This document shows positions 36,967 through 45,950 of a stretch of DNA of 64,000 bases, in pieces (within the stretch, counting starts at the first letter, position 1; each line of letters begins with the position of its first letter). The notes below the pieces were generated by a model. The model saw nothing but the letters and a program-made list of their open reading frames with translations, had not been told where the DNA came from and did no database searches. The DNA is from Shewanella aestuarii (GTDB lineage: Bacteria > Pseudomonadota > Gammaproteobacteria > Enterobacterales > Shewanellaceae). Made by a program: the position numbers and the translations under genes. The stretch spans positions 124,001-188,000 of the forward strand of contig NZ_BMOT01000002.1 in assembly GCF_014647215.1 (NCBI RefSeq), written 5' to 3'.

Positions 36967-37647
36967 ATGCCAGTAAACTCTATTTTAGGTGTGTTTGCAA
37001 AATCACCTTTAAAGCCTTTAGAACAGCATATAGATAAAGTTCATGAATGTGCTGTCCTCCTTGTTCCTTTCTTCGATGCCACAGTGGCAGGCGATTGGGA
37101 TGAAGCTGTAAAAATTCGCAAACAAATTAGCATGCTAGAAAAAGAAGCTGATTCGTTAAAGCGCGAAATCCGCTTAACTTTGCCTGGTGGTTTGTTTATG
37201 CCAGTTGAGCGTACTGACTTACTTGAGTTACTAACTCAGCAAGACAAGATCGCTAACAAGGCAAAAGATATTTCTGGCCGCATGATCGGTCGTCAATTAG
37301 TTATCCCTCAACCAGTTCAAGAAGCATTCAATGCTTACCTTAAGCGTTGTCTTGATGCTGTAACTCTAGCCAAGCAAGCAATTAATGAGCTTGATGACCT
37401 ACTCGAAACGGGTTTTCGTGGTCGTGAAGTAGACTTAGTCGCGAAAATGATTAACGAGTTGGATAGTATCGAAGAAGATTCTGATGATCTTCAAATCCAA
37501 GTTCGCCGTCAACTGTATGCTGTGGAATCTGAATTGAATCCAGTTGATGTCATGTTCTTATATAAAGTTATCGAGTGGGTGGGTGGTTTAGCAGATCTTG
37601 CTGAGCGTGTAGGTTCCCGTCTAGAGCTAATGTTAGCTCGTAACTAA
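36967..37647 (+). CDS. TIGR00153/DUF47 PhoU-like protein
   Basis: A 226-residue all-helical protein of the DUF47/TIGR00153 family, distantly related to PhoU. The start MPVNSILGVFAKSPLKPLEQHIDKVHECA and the ISMLEKEADSLKREIRL stretch are typical, as is the C-terminal VEWVGGLADLAERVGSRLELMLAR. Members are found directly before PiT phosphate transporters and are thought to modulate them. Here pit begins 24 bases downstream. An AGGTAACGG site precedes ATG 36967. Confidence 0.92.
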   Translation: MPVNSILGVFAKSPLKPLEQHIDKVHECAVLLVPFFDATVAGDWDEAVKIRKQISMLEKEADSLKREIRLTLPGGLFMPVERTDLLELLTQQDKIANKAKDISGRMIGRQLVIPQPVQEAFNAYLKRCLDAVTLAKQAINELDDLLETGFRGREVDLVAKMINELDSIEEDSDDLQIQVRRQLYAVESELNPVDVMFLYKVIEWVGGLADLAERVGSRLELMLARN

Positions 37648-37671
37648 TCACAAGGTTATCAAGGAAACGAC

Positions 37672-38940
37672 ATGGTTGATGTATTAGTCACCAACGGTCC
37701 GGTACTTATCGGTATTGCGGCTGCATTTGGATTTTTGATGGCATGGGGTATTGGCGCAAATGACGTAGCCAATGCAATGGGAACCTCAGTAGGTTCTAAT
37801 GCTATTACGATTAAACAAGCGATCATCATTGCGATGATATTTGAGTTTGCTGGTGCTTTCTTAGCAGGTGGAGAAGTAACCAGTACAATTCGAAACGGTA
37901 TTATTGATGCTGCTTATTTTACTGATGTGCCTGAATATTTAGTGTACGGCATGATTGGTTCGCTCCTCGCAGCAGGTATTTGGTTGGTTGTTGCTTCGGC
38001 ATTAGGCTGGCCAGTATCTACAACTCATTCAATTATTGGTGCAATTATTGGTTTTGCGGCAGTTGGCGTCAGTGTTGATTCCGTTGAGTGGGGCAAGGTA
38101 GTTGGTATTGTTGGTTCTTGGGTTGTAACGCCAGCTATTTCGGGCTTTATCGCTTATACCATTTTCCAAAGTGTGCAAAAACTGATTTTCAACACTGATG
38201 ATCCATTAGCCAATGCTAAACGTTATGTGCCTTTCTATATGGCATTAGCGGGCTTTGTTATGTCATTAGTGACAATCACTAAAGGCTTAAAGCATGTTGG
38301 CTTACACTTCTCGACGTTAGAAGCTTATCTGCTTGCTGGTGCTGTAGCCCTTGCTGTTGGCATATTCGGTAAAGTAGCTATCTCTCGTTTAAAAATGAGT
38401 AACAAGGCAGATCGTCAAACGCAATTTGGTAACGTTGAAAAAGTATTTGCCATATTGATGGTTGTTACCGCATGTTGTATGGCTTTCGCACATGGTTCAA
38501 ACGATGTCGCAAACGCAATTGGTCCTTTAGCTGCTGTAGTATCAGTTGTTGAAAGCGGTGGTGTGATTGGCTCAAAATCTGTGCTTGCATGGTGGATTTT
38601 ACCACTAGGTGCTGTGGGTATCGTTTTAGGTTTAGCCTTGTTCGGTAAACGCGTAATGCAGACAATTGGTAAAAACATTACTCATTTAACACCTAGCCGT
38701 GGTTTTGCTGCCGAACTTGCTGCAGCATCGACCGTTGTTATCGCTTCAGGTACGGGTTTACCCATCTCTACTACACAAACATTAGTGGGTGCAGTATTGG
38801 GTGTGGGTATGGCGCGTGGTATCGCAGCAATTAATATCGGTGTGGTACGTAATATTGTTGTGTCATGGGTAGTGACATTACCAGCCGGTGCAGGCTTGTC
38901 GATTATTTTCTTCTACATTATTAAAGATATTTTTAGTTAA
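37672..38940 (+). CDS. pit: PiT-family inorganic phosphate transporter
   Basis: Low-affinity phosphate (metal-phosphate) symporter of the inner membrane. The two inverted repeats of the family are plain: GANDVANAMGTSVGSNAIT near residue 28 and GSNDVANAIGPLAAVVSV near 276, each with the phosphate-binding GxNDVANA. About ten hydrophobic segments and a central cytoplasmic loop are visible in 422 residues. It follows the DUF47 gene by 24 bases as an operon; ATG 37672 has an AAGGAAACG site. Confidence 0.95.
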   Translation: MVDVLVTNGPVLIGIAAAFGFLMAWGIGANDVANAMGTSVGSNAITIKQAIIIAMIFEFAGAFLAGGEVTSTIRNGIIDAAYFTDVPEYLVYGMIGSLLAAGIWLVVASALGWPVSTTHSIIGAIIGFAAVGVSVDSVEWGKVVGIVGSWVVTPAISGFIAYTIFQSVQKLIFNTDDPLANAKRYVPFYMALAGFVMSLVTITKGLKHVGLHFSTLEAYLLAGAVALAVGIFGKVAISRLKMSNKADRQTQFGNVEKVFAILMVVTACCMAFAHGSNDVANAIGPLAAVVSVVESGGVIGSKSVLAWWILPLGAVGIVLGLALFGKRVMQTIGKNITHLTPSRGFAAELAAASTVVIASGTGLPISTTQTLVGAVLGVGMARGIAAINIGVVRNIVVSWVVTLPAGAGLSIIFFYIIKDIFS

Positions 38941-39049
38941 TAGTTGAAGTTATTTTTGATGTTAGAAGGAAGTCTTATGACTTCCTTCTTGCATTCATGG
39001 GATTAAATAAATAGCATGGCTGCTAGTCGATAGCGTTAGGGAAAAGATT

Positions 39050-39628
39050 GTGTTGAGAGTCATTCATTTTTTTGCATTATTATTGTTGTCTATGGGCGCC
39101 CAAGCTCAAGTGTCGACGCATTATGTTTCAGATGATGTTTTTACCTATATTCATGGTGGTCCAGGTACTGAGTTTCGTATTATTGGTAGTATCGAAGCGG
39201 GTCAGCCAATTACCTTCAACGGTAAAACCGAAGGTGAATATTCGCAAATCGTTGACAACAAAAACCGTGAAGGTTGGATCCGCAGTGATTTTGTTACCGA
39301 TAAACCGAGTTTAAGAGAACGTTTTCCGCAGATGGAAAAAGAGCTCATTAAGGTTAATGAGCAATTAAATAATATCTCTTTGAATACCGATAACGCGGCA
39401 CAAGATCTGCAACTGGCAAATAAAAAAATTGTTGAATTACAAACGGCACTAAAATCTGCGCTAACTGAACGTGATTTAGCTAGAGAGAAAGTCAGCATCA
39501 ATCAAGATGAACAGCAATTTAAAATGTGGCAACAAGGCGGCATGATTGCGGGGTTCGGTGCATTAATAGGTATTATTTTAGTTTATATACCTCGTCCACA
39601 GCGTCGTAAAAATAGCCGTTGGATGTAA
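39050..39628 (+). CDS. TIGR04211/YgiM-like SH3-domain membrane protein
   Basis: A 192-residue exported protein. A signal peptide (about 1-20, ending AQA) is followed by a bacterial SH3 domain (about 25-80; YVSDDVFTYIHGGPGTEFRIIGSIEAGQPI). A coiled-coil (about 88-145), one transmembrane helix (about 160-178) and a short basic tail (PRPQRRKNSRWM) complete it. This is the layout of E. coli YgiM. It starts at GTG 39050; the signal peptide argues for this start. In E. coli ygiM lies next to ygiF. Here it is three genes from the YgiF-like CYTH gene, so the cluster is partly kept. The function is unknown, perhaps envelope-related. Confidence 0.85.
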   Translation: MLRVIHFFALLLLSMGAQAQVSTHYVSDDVFTYIHGGPGTEFRIIGSIEAGQPITFNGKTEGEYSQIVDNKNREGWIRSDFVTDKPSLRERFPQMEKELIKVNEQLNNISLNTDNAAQDLQLANKKIVELQTALKSALTERDLAREKVSINQDEQQFKMWQQGGMIAGFGALIGIILVYIPRPQRRKNSRWM

Positions 39629-39661
39629 TTTATAGACTCTTATATGTGACATTATTCAAAC

Positions 39662-39697
39662 AAATAAGCCAACATAAATATGTTGGCTTATTTGTTT
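39662..39697 (+). terminator. Terminator of the SH3-domain gene
   Basis: A perfect 15-bp stem (39662-39676 with 39679-39693) with a two-base gap, followed by T-rich sequence. The rest of the 340-bp gap to putA holds the elements listed next. Confidence 0.85.
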
Positions 39698-39853
39698 TGA
39701 AGTTCGATGTAAGCTTATGCTTTTAAAGCAATTAACTTTAATTTTACAATCAAGATTCTCGCCATCAACATAAACAAGTACACCTTCTGCTACACTTTAT
39801 GCGATTTAAAGCCAATTAATCGATTAACAGACGGTGTTTTTGATCACATTTTG

Positions 39854-39913
39854 ATTGTATACTCCGCCGCGAAGAATCGTACATTGTATACAAAATAAAA
39901 CATTTCAATGTAC
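39854..39913 (+). promoter_or_regulatory. Symmetric elements upstream of putA
   Basis: ATTGTATAC occurs twice as a direct repeat (39854-39862 and 39883-39891); the second copy is part of the palindrome TTGTATACAA (39884-39893). In addition GTACATTG (39879-39886) and CAATGTAC (39906-39913) form an inverted repeat. TTGTATACAA resembles sites of FadR-type GntR regulators, but the regulator is unknown. Confidence 0.4.
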
Positions 39914-39968
39914 AGCACACACATTGGTTTTTACCCTCCTTCAACTGACCATGATGGAAGCGATTATG

Positions 39969-42900
39969 ATGTTCAAAGCGAGTGAAGTACTGGGCGGTCG
40001 CTATGACAATGCCACTCTCGACGAGTTGTTTAAAGCCGTCACCGATAATTATATTGTTGATGAAGAGCAATATTTAGCGGAGTTAATTACGCTAGTGCCT
40101 TCATCAGATGAAGAAATTCAAAAGGTGACTAATAGAGCCCATCAATTGGTAGGTAAAGTACGCCAATTTGAGAAAAAGGGCTTGATGGTAGGCATTGATG
40201 CTTTTTTGCAGCAGTACAGCTTAGAAACTCAAGAAGGCATTATTTTAATGTGCCTTGCAGAGGCGCTATTACGTATTCCTGATGCCGATACTGCTGATGC
40301 TCTTATCGATGATAAATTGTCGGGGGCAAAGTGGGATGCTCATCTTAGCAAAAGCGATTCTGTATTAGTTAACGCCTCTACTTGGGGACTGATGTTAACG
40401 GGTAAGATTGTAAAGCTTGATCGTAAAATAGATGGCACACCTAGCAATTTATTAAATCGTTTAGTCAATAGACTCGGCGAACCTGTTATTCGTCAAGCCA
40501 TGCTAGCCGCTATGAAGATTATGGGTAAACAATTTGTGTTGGGGCGTAATGTCAAAGAAGCCCTTAAAAACAGCGAAGCAAAGCGCCAAATGGGCTATAC
40601 CCATAGCTATGACATGTTGGGTGAAGCGGCACTAACATCAAAAGATGCACAAAAATACTTTACTGACTATAGCAACGCCATTCGTGATTTAGGTGCTCAG
40701 CAATATGACGAAGTTGAAGCGCCAAGACCGACGATTTCTATCAAGCTTTCTGCGCTGCATCCACGTTATGAAGTTGCCAACGAAGATCGTGTATTAACTG
40801 AACTCTATGACACAGTGATTAAGTTGATTGTGCAAGCGCGTGAGTTGAACATTGGTATTTCTATTGATGCAGAAGAAGTGGATCGCCTAGAGTTATCATT
40901 AAAATTATTCAAAAAACTGTACCAATCAGATGCCGCCAAAGGCTGGGGACTGTTAGGTATTGTGGTTCAGGCTTATTCTAAGCGTTGTTTACCTGCGTTA
41001 TGTTGGTTTAACCGTCTAGCTAAAGAGCAAGGCGATGAAATTCCATTACGTTTAGTGAAAGGGGCTTATTGGGACAGTGAATTAAAATGGGCTCAGCAAG
41101 CCGGTGAAGGCGGATATCCACTTTATACGCGTAAAGCGGGCACCGATGTCTCTTATTTAGCCTGTGCACGCTTTTTACTGTCAGAAGCCACTCGCGGTAA
41201 TATTTACCCACAATTTGCAACTCACAATGCGCAAACCGTTGCCAGCATAGGTGCGATGGCGGGTGATCGCCTTTATGAATTCCAACGCTTACATGGCATG
41301 GGCCAAGAGCTTTATGACACCATGCTAGCGGAAAGTGGGGCTAAAGCCGTACGTATTTATGCGCCAATCGGTGCCCATAAAGACCTACTGCCGTACTTAG
41401 TTCGCCGTTTATTAGAAAATGGTGCTAACACCTCTTTTGTACACAAATTAGTAGACCCGAAAACCCCAATTGAATCATTAGTGGTTCATCCGCTAGTGAC
41501 ATTAAAAGGTTATAAGAGCTTCGCAAATCATAAGATTGTTAAGCCAATTGATATTTTCGGTGCAGAACGTAAAAATTCCAAAGGATTAAATATGAACATT
41601 ATTTCAGAGTCTGAGCCATTTTTTGCGGCATTAGAGAAATATGCTCAAACCCAGTGGCAAGCTGGACCATTAGTTAACGGTAAAACTTTAGCTGGCGATC
41701 TAGTTGATGTTGTTAGCCCATTTGACACCACTAAACTGGTGGGGAAAGTGGCATTTGCAGATAAGCAAGCTATTGAAACGGCCATAGCTTCTGCCGAGGG
41801 TGCGTTTGGTCGTTGGACCCGTACACCGGTTGAAACTCGTGCTAATGCCCTACAAAAATTAGCGGATTTATTAGAAGAGAACCGTGAAGAGTTAATCGCA
41901 CTGTGTACCCGAGAAGCAGGTAAGAGTATTCAGGACGGTATTGACGAAGTTCGTGAAGCGGTTGATTTCTGTCGCTATTACGCTGTTCAAGCCAAGAAGA
42001 TGATGGGTAAACCTGAACTGCTTCCAGGCCCAACAGGTGAGCTTAATGAGTTGTTCTTACAAGGCCGAGGCATTTTTGTATGTATTAGCCCTTGGAACTT
42101 CCCATTAGCTATCTTCTTAGGTCAAGTTAGTGCGGCTTTAGCTGCGGGTAACACAGTGATAGCTAAACCTGCTGAACAAACCTGTGTAGTTGGTTACCGT
42201 GCGGTTCAATTAGCACATGAAGCGGGTATTCCTACCGATGTGTTGCAATTCTTACCGGGAACGGGCGCCGTTGTTGGTTCAGCGTTAACCGCTGATGAAC
42301 GTATTGGCGGAGTGTGTTTCACCGGCTCTACAGGTACGGCTAAATTAATTAACCGTACATTGGCAAACCGTGACGGTGCAATTATTCCATTAATCGCTGA
42401 AACCGGTGGTCAAAATGCCATGGTAGTGGATTCGACTTCACAACCTGAGCAAGTGGTTAATGATGTTGTTTCTTCTTCGTTTACCAGTGCTGGCCAACGC
42501 TGTTCAGCGTTAAGAGTATTGTTTTTGCAAGAAGATATCGCTGATCGCGTTTTAGATGTGATGAAAGGTGCGATGGAACAATTAACCATTGGCAACCCAA
42601 GCTCTGTAAAAACAGATGTTGGCCCAGTTATCGACGCAACAGCTAAAGCGAACTTAAACGCGCATATCGATCATATTAAACAAGTGGGTAAGTTAATTAA
42701 TCAACTTGAGCTACCAGCAGGCACCGAAAATGGTCATTTTGTGGCGCCAACGGCAGTTGAGATAGATTCAATTAAAGTGTTAGAAAAAGAACACTTTGGT
42801 CCTATATTGCACGTTATTCGCTATAAAGCGGCTGACTTAGCTAAAGTGATTGATGAAATCAACAGCACTGGTTTCGGATTAACCTTAGGCATTCATAGCC

Positions 42901-43148
42901 GTAATGAAGGCCACGCTTTAAGTTTGGCTGATAAAGTGAATGTGGGTAACGTTTATATTAACCGTAACCAAATTGGTGCAGTCGTTGGCGTGCAACCATT
43001 TGGTGGCCAAGGGCTATCAGGTACTGGCCCTAAAGCTGGTGGTCCACACTATTTAACGCGTTTTGTGACCGAAAAAACCCGTACAAATAACATCACTGCC
43101 ATTGGTGGTAATGCAACGTTATTATCTCTCGGTGATGCTGACGAGTAA
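39969..43148 (+). CDS. putA: Bifunctional proline dehydrogenase / pyrroline-5-carboxylate dehydrogenase PutA
   Basis: Oxidises proline to glutamate in two steps. From ATG 39969 it is 1059 residues, the length typical of Shewanella PutA. The FAD-dependent proline dehydrogenase barrel (about 150-500) has RLVKGAYWDSELKWAQ and YPQFATHNAQTVASI. The aldehyde dehydrogenase half (about 560-1050) has SPWNFPLAIFLGQVSAALAAGN, FTGSTGTA, the base glutamate in AETGGQNAMV and the nucleophile cysteine in GQRCSALR (about 845). There is no N-terminal ribbon-helix-helix as in E. coli PutA, so it cannot repress itself. The frame is open to 39855 but that extension looks non-coding. Confidence 0.95.
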   Translation: MFKASEVLGGRYDNATLDELFKAVTDNYIVDEEQYLAELITLVPSSDEEIQKVTNRAHQLVGKVRQFEKKGLMVGIDAFLQQYSLETQEGIILMCLAEALLRIPDADTADALIDDKLSGAKWDAHLSKSDSVLVNASTWGLMLTGKIVKLDRKIDGTPSNLLNRLVNRLGEPVIRQAMLAAMKIMGKQFVLGRNVKEALKNSEAKRQMGYTHSYDMLGEAALTSKDAQKYFTDYSNAIRDLGAQQYDEVEAPRPTISIKLSALHPRYEVANEDRVLTELYDTVIKLIVQARELNIGISIDAEEVDRLELSLKLFKKLYQSDAAKGWGLLGIVVQAYSKRCLPALCWFNRLAKEQGDEIPLRLVKGAYWDSELKWAQQAGEGGYPLYTRKAGTDVSYLACARFLLSEATRGNIYPQFATHNAQTVASIGAMAGDRLYEFQRLHGMGQELYDTMLAESGAKAVRIYAPIGAHKDLLPYLVRRLLENGANTSFVHKLVDPKTPIESLVVHPLVTLKGYKSFANHKIVKPIDIFGAERKNSKGLNMNIISESEPFFAALEKYAQTQWQAGPLVNGKTLAGDLVDVVSPFDTTKLVGKVAFADKQAIETAIASAEGAFGRWTRTPVETRANALQKLADLLEENREELIALCTREAGKSIQDGIDEVREAVDFCRYYAVQAKKMMGKPELLPGPTGELNELFLQGRGIFVCISPWNFPLAIFLGQVSAALAAGNTVIAKPAEQTCVVGYRAVQLAHEAGIPTDVLQFLPGTGAVVGSALTADERIGGVCFTGSTGTAKLINRTLANRDGAIIPLIAETGGQNAMVVDSTSQPEQVVNDVVSSSFTSAGQRCSALRVLFLQEDIADRVLDVMKGAMEQLTIGNPSSVKTDVGPVIDATAKANLNAHIDHIKQVGKLINQLELPAGTENGHFVAPTAVEIDSIKVLEKEHFGPILHVIRYKAADLAKVIDEINSTGFGLTLGIHSRNEGHALSLADKVNVGNVYINRNQIGAVVGVQPFGGQGLSGTGPKAGGPHYLTRFVTEKTRTNNITAIGGNATLLSLGDADE

Positions 43149-43176
43149 GCATTCGTTATTTAACACGACTAAAATG

Positions 43177-43205
43177 ATGCCCACGCTTGAGTGGGCATTT
43201 TTTTA
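43177..43205 (+). terminator. Terminator of putA
   Basis: ATGCCCAC (43177-43184) pairs with GTGGGCAT (43191-43198), followed by a T-run to 43205. Confidence 0.9.
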
Positions 43206-43309
43206 GCTGAAAAAGACTAAATTTGTCATATTAACACCATTAATTAACCTCATCTCGAGTTAAGAAATGAATAAACGATATTTAAAATAATCATATTCAA
43301 CCACTTATA

Positions 43310-43436
43310 GTCAAATCTGTACTTTGCACTGAGCACATGGTCAATTTGCGGGGCAATAGTAAGTTAATTTAACGCAGTTAACGGTGTAAAGAGCTGTTTG
43401 ATATGCATTTATGATCCTGAGTTGAGGTTAAATTAG
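43310..43436. repeat. Diverged copy B of a ~130-bp intergenic repeat
   Basis: This stretch aligns by eye with 62787-62918. Matching blocks include GTCAAA..TG.ACTTTGC.CTGA, TGGT.AATTT, then AATT.AAC...GTTA.CGGTG.AAA and T.ATATGCA.TTA, ending near AAA.TAG. The order and spacing are the same in both. It lies in the 658-bp gap between putA and metT and contains no convincing gene. Confidence 0.6.
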
Positions 43437-43653
43437 TTGTTCAAGCAGCGTTATTCATGTTTGTTATTGCCTTAGGGCGATCGGATTTCATACTGCTTTT
43501 TACCATGTTTCAAAGCGAGTAATGCCGTAGCAAGAGGGAAAGTAAGATCAAAATATTGCTGCAATCTTCAACAAACGTTATGTTTTTGTGGCAGTGTTTG
43601 TTGTTTTTTGCGACTAAGTGGTTTTTTTTGTGTAAAAATACCAATGGAGGTTA

Positions 43654-43669
43654 AGAAGTCTAGACGTCT
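43654..43669 (+). promoter_or_regulatory. MetJ operator (tandem met box) upstream of metT
   Basis: Two adjacent 8-bp met boxes: AGAAGTCT (43654-43661, seven of eight) and AGACGTCT (43662-43669, perfect). MetJ binds as side-by-side dimers to tandem copies of AGACGTCT. The site lies about 140 bp upstream of the NhaC-family gene. Confidence 0.8.
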
Positions 43670-43806
43670 AGATTGCAATTTGATTCAAGTTCTCTTATTC
43701 TTGGCGCAAATGATTTGTATGTGTAGGATGTGAGATGAATATTCATGCTAACGAATATATACCCGCTCACGTCAACCAGAAAATATAAATAACAAGAGAG
43801 CCAACT

Positions 43807-45147
43807 TTGACTAAACCAGCAGCAAGTACCCCCCCGCAGACAGCTTCATTTATCGCGCTGTTGCCTCTATTTGTCTTTTTAACATTATTTATTGGTGCTG
43901 GCGTTTATTTTCAAAACCAAGGTGTGGATTACGCGTTTTATCAATTGCCTAGTGTTATCGCTATTTTACCTGCCATTATCTTGGCTTTATTGCTGTCAAA
44001 ACAAAAGCTAAATAGCGCGATTGAAACTTTTATCGCGGGCATTGGCCACAGCAATATTATTGCGATGTGTTTAATTTATTTATTAGCCGGCGCCTTTGCT
44101 TCAGTGGCCAAAGCTACCGGTGGCGTTGATGCTACCGTGGCCTTAGGTCTATCACTTATTCCAGCAGATTTATTACTTCCGGGCTTTTTTGTGATAGCAG
44201 CATTTATTGCAACGGCAATGGGTACATCGATGGGCACTATAGCGGCGGTTGCTCCCGTGGCACTTGGGGTCGCAGATCAAGCCCACATAGATTACGCCTT
44301 AATGGCGGGAGCTGTGATGTCTGGGGCATTATTTGGTGACAACTTATCAATTATTTCAGATACCACCATTGCTGCTACTCGAACTCAAGGTTGTGAAATG
44401 AAAGATAAGTTTCGTGAAAACCTTGTGTTTGCTATTCCTGCGTCGCTGATTACCTTAGTGGTATTTGGGTTAGCTGGTGAAGGACAAGCGGCCATCGCAC
44501 CGCAGCAAATTGAATTTATTAAGGTTATCCCCTATTTAACAATTTTATTCTTAGCTGTTGCAGGACTTAACGTTTTTGTGGTGTTGACCTTAGGGATTAT
44601 TCTTGCCGGTGTCACAGGGATTACCGCCGCCGACTACAATACCATTCAGTTTGGTAATGATATTTACACGGGTTTTACTAATATGCAGGAGATTTTTATT
44701 CTGTCGATGTTGGTAGGAGGCTTGGCGGCGCTAATGCAACAGCAAGGTGGTCTAGCGTTTGTTAACCATCAAGTAGAAAGCTTAATTAGCCGTTTCTCTA
44801 AATCAAAGGGTGACGCCTCACCTCGCGCCGCTGAGTTAGGTATGGCGGGAATAGTAGCTATAACTAACACCTGTGTGGCGAATAATACTGTATCGATAGT
44901 TGTGACGGGAGAAATTGCCAAGGATTTAGCTCAAAAACATGGTGTTAGCCCTAAACGTGCGGCCAGTGTGTTAGATATTTTTGCCTGTATTGTGCAAGGG
45001 CTAATTCCCCATGGGGCACAAGCCTTATTAATCGCGTCAGTTTTTACCATTAGCCCAATTACTGCGGTATTAAATGCTTGGTATTGTATGATTTTGGCGG
45101 TTGTCGCCATAAGTATTGTTATTTGGCGCAAACGTAGCGTTAACTAA
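43807..45147 (+). CDS. metT: NhaC-family transporter, probable methionine transporter MetT
   Basis: A 446-residue membrane protein of the NhaC Na+:H+ antiporter superfamily, with about twelve hydrophobic segments and the motif FGDNLSIISDTTIAATRTQGCEM in the middle. NhaC-family genes under MetJ control have been predicted by comparative genomics to be methionine transporters (MetT), including in Shewanella. The perfect tandem met box upstream makes that the best assignment here. A lysine or plain sodium/proton role is less likely. The start is TTG 43807 with AAGAGAG upstream; the next residues (TKPAASTPP) form a normal cytoplasmic N-terminus. A terminator follows. Confidence 0.8.
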   Translation: MTKPAASTPPQTASFIALLPLFVFLTLFIGAGVYFQNQGVDYAFYQLPSVIAILPAIILALLLSKQKLNSAIETFIAGIGHSNIIAMCLIYLLAGAFASVAKATGGVDATVALGLSLIPADLLLPGFFVIAAFIATAMGTSMGTIAAVAPVALGVADQAHIDYALMAGAVMSGALFGDNLSIISDTTIAATRTQGCEMKDKFRENLVFAIPASLITLVVFGLAGEGQAAIAPQQIEFIKVIPYLTILFLAVAGLNVFVVLTLGIILAGVTGITAADYNTIQFGNDIYTGFTNMQEIFILSMLVGGLAALMQQQGGLAFVNHQVESLISRFSKSKGDASPRAAELGMAGIVAITNTCVANNTVSIVVTGEIAKDLAQKHGVSPKRAASVLDIFACIVQGLIPHGAQALLIASVFTISPITAVLNAWYCMILAVVAISIVIWRKRSVN

Positions 45148-45174
45148 GTAGGTATCACGATTTTATTATCTCAG

Positions 45175-45200
45175 GCCCTAAACTCAGTTTGGGGCTTTTT
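45175..45200 (+). terminator. Terminator of metT
   Basis: GCCCTAAAC (45175-45183) pairs with GTTTGGGGC (45187-45195), including one T-G pair, followed by T5. Confidence 0.85.
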
Positions 45201-45254
45201 CTTTTATGCAGATAACGGTAAGCTAATTTAACAACTTGTATAGTATGAATTCCC

Positions 45255-45944
45255 TTGGCCAAACAGTATAGAAATTACGATTTACACTTGGTGATAGTGT
45301 TTATGTCATTAGCGGCCGCGGCGATCGCTAGCCTTGGCGTGGCTTCAGCTTTATTTGTGGAAGCTAACAGCATGCAAGTGAATATGTTCAATATCCGCCC
45401 GGATATGTTGGGAGATTACATGAACTCTCGATTGGCAGTTGTCTTTAATCTGTCTCTATTAGCTGCTGGTGCGTGTTTGTTTTTGGGCACTGTGGCGATT
45501 TATTTTACTTTTCCAGATCCATTAAGCCGTGCCATAGCTGTGGTTGGCTCGTTAGTCGGCTTAAGCATAGCGTTAATGGGTGTTTTTCCGATTAACTTTT
45601 TAGAATGGCACCGTAAGGTATCGACGTTTTATTTGCTCGGTTCACTGGTGTTGCATTTGTTGTGCTTTGCAGATTTTTTTAGGACCCAAAGCACTATGAC
45701 TCGAGTGGTGTTCGGATTGTCAGTTTTAGCGATAATGACGTCATTTAATTTGATATTCATGTTGGACTGGACGTTACTGGATTTTCCACCCTGTGAGGAT
45801 ATAGCAAACCATTTTTGCTGGGTATCTTCTAGTATGTGGGTACTGACTCAAGCCAATATTTTATGGTGTGTTTGTTTAGGGTTAAGCATGAGGCAACATA
45901 TCGTCAGTCAGCAATCATTATCCAGTCGTTTTGCCGCCGCATAA
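45255..45944 (+). CDS. DUF998-like six-helix membrane protein
   Basis: A 229-residue integral membrane protein with about six hydrophobic segments. The pattern of RLAVVFNLSLLAAGACLFLGT, then GSLVGLSIALMGVFPINFLEWHRKVSTFYLLGS, fits the DUF998 family. The function is unknown. The start is probably TTG 45255, with no ATG at a better place. A pseudouridine synthase gene begins six bases after its stop, so the two may be cotranscribed. Confidence 0.65.
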   Translation: MAKQYRNYDLHLVIVFMSLAAAAIASLGVASALFVEANSMQVNMFNIRPDMLGDYMNSRLAVVFNLSLLAAGACLFLGTVAIYFTFPDPLSRAIAVVGSLVGLSIALMGVFPINFLEWHRKVSTFYLLGSLVLHLLCFADFFRTQSTMTRVVFGLSVLAIMTSFNLIFMLDWTLLDFPPCEDIANHFCWVSSSMWVLTQANILWCVCLGLSMRQHIVSQQSLSSRFAAA

Positions 45945-45950
45945 TTTGCC

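Noticed and set aside
39855..39968. 38-codon N-terminal extension of putA
   Set aside because: It runs through promoter-like palindromes and lacks similarity to PutA; ATG 39969 gives the expected 1059 residues.
43207..43806. Lysine riboswitch before the NhaC-family gene
   Set aside because: I could not find the conserved lysine riboswitch core, and a near-perfect tandem met box explains the regulation better.
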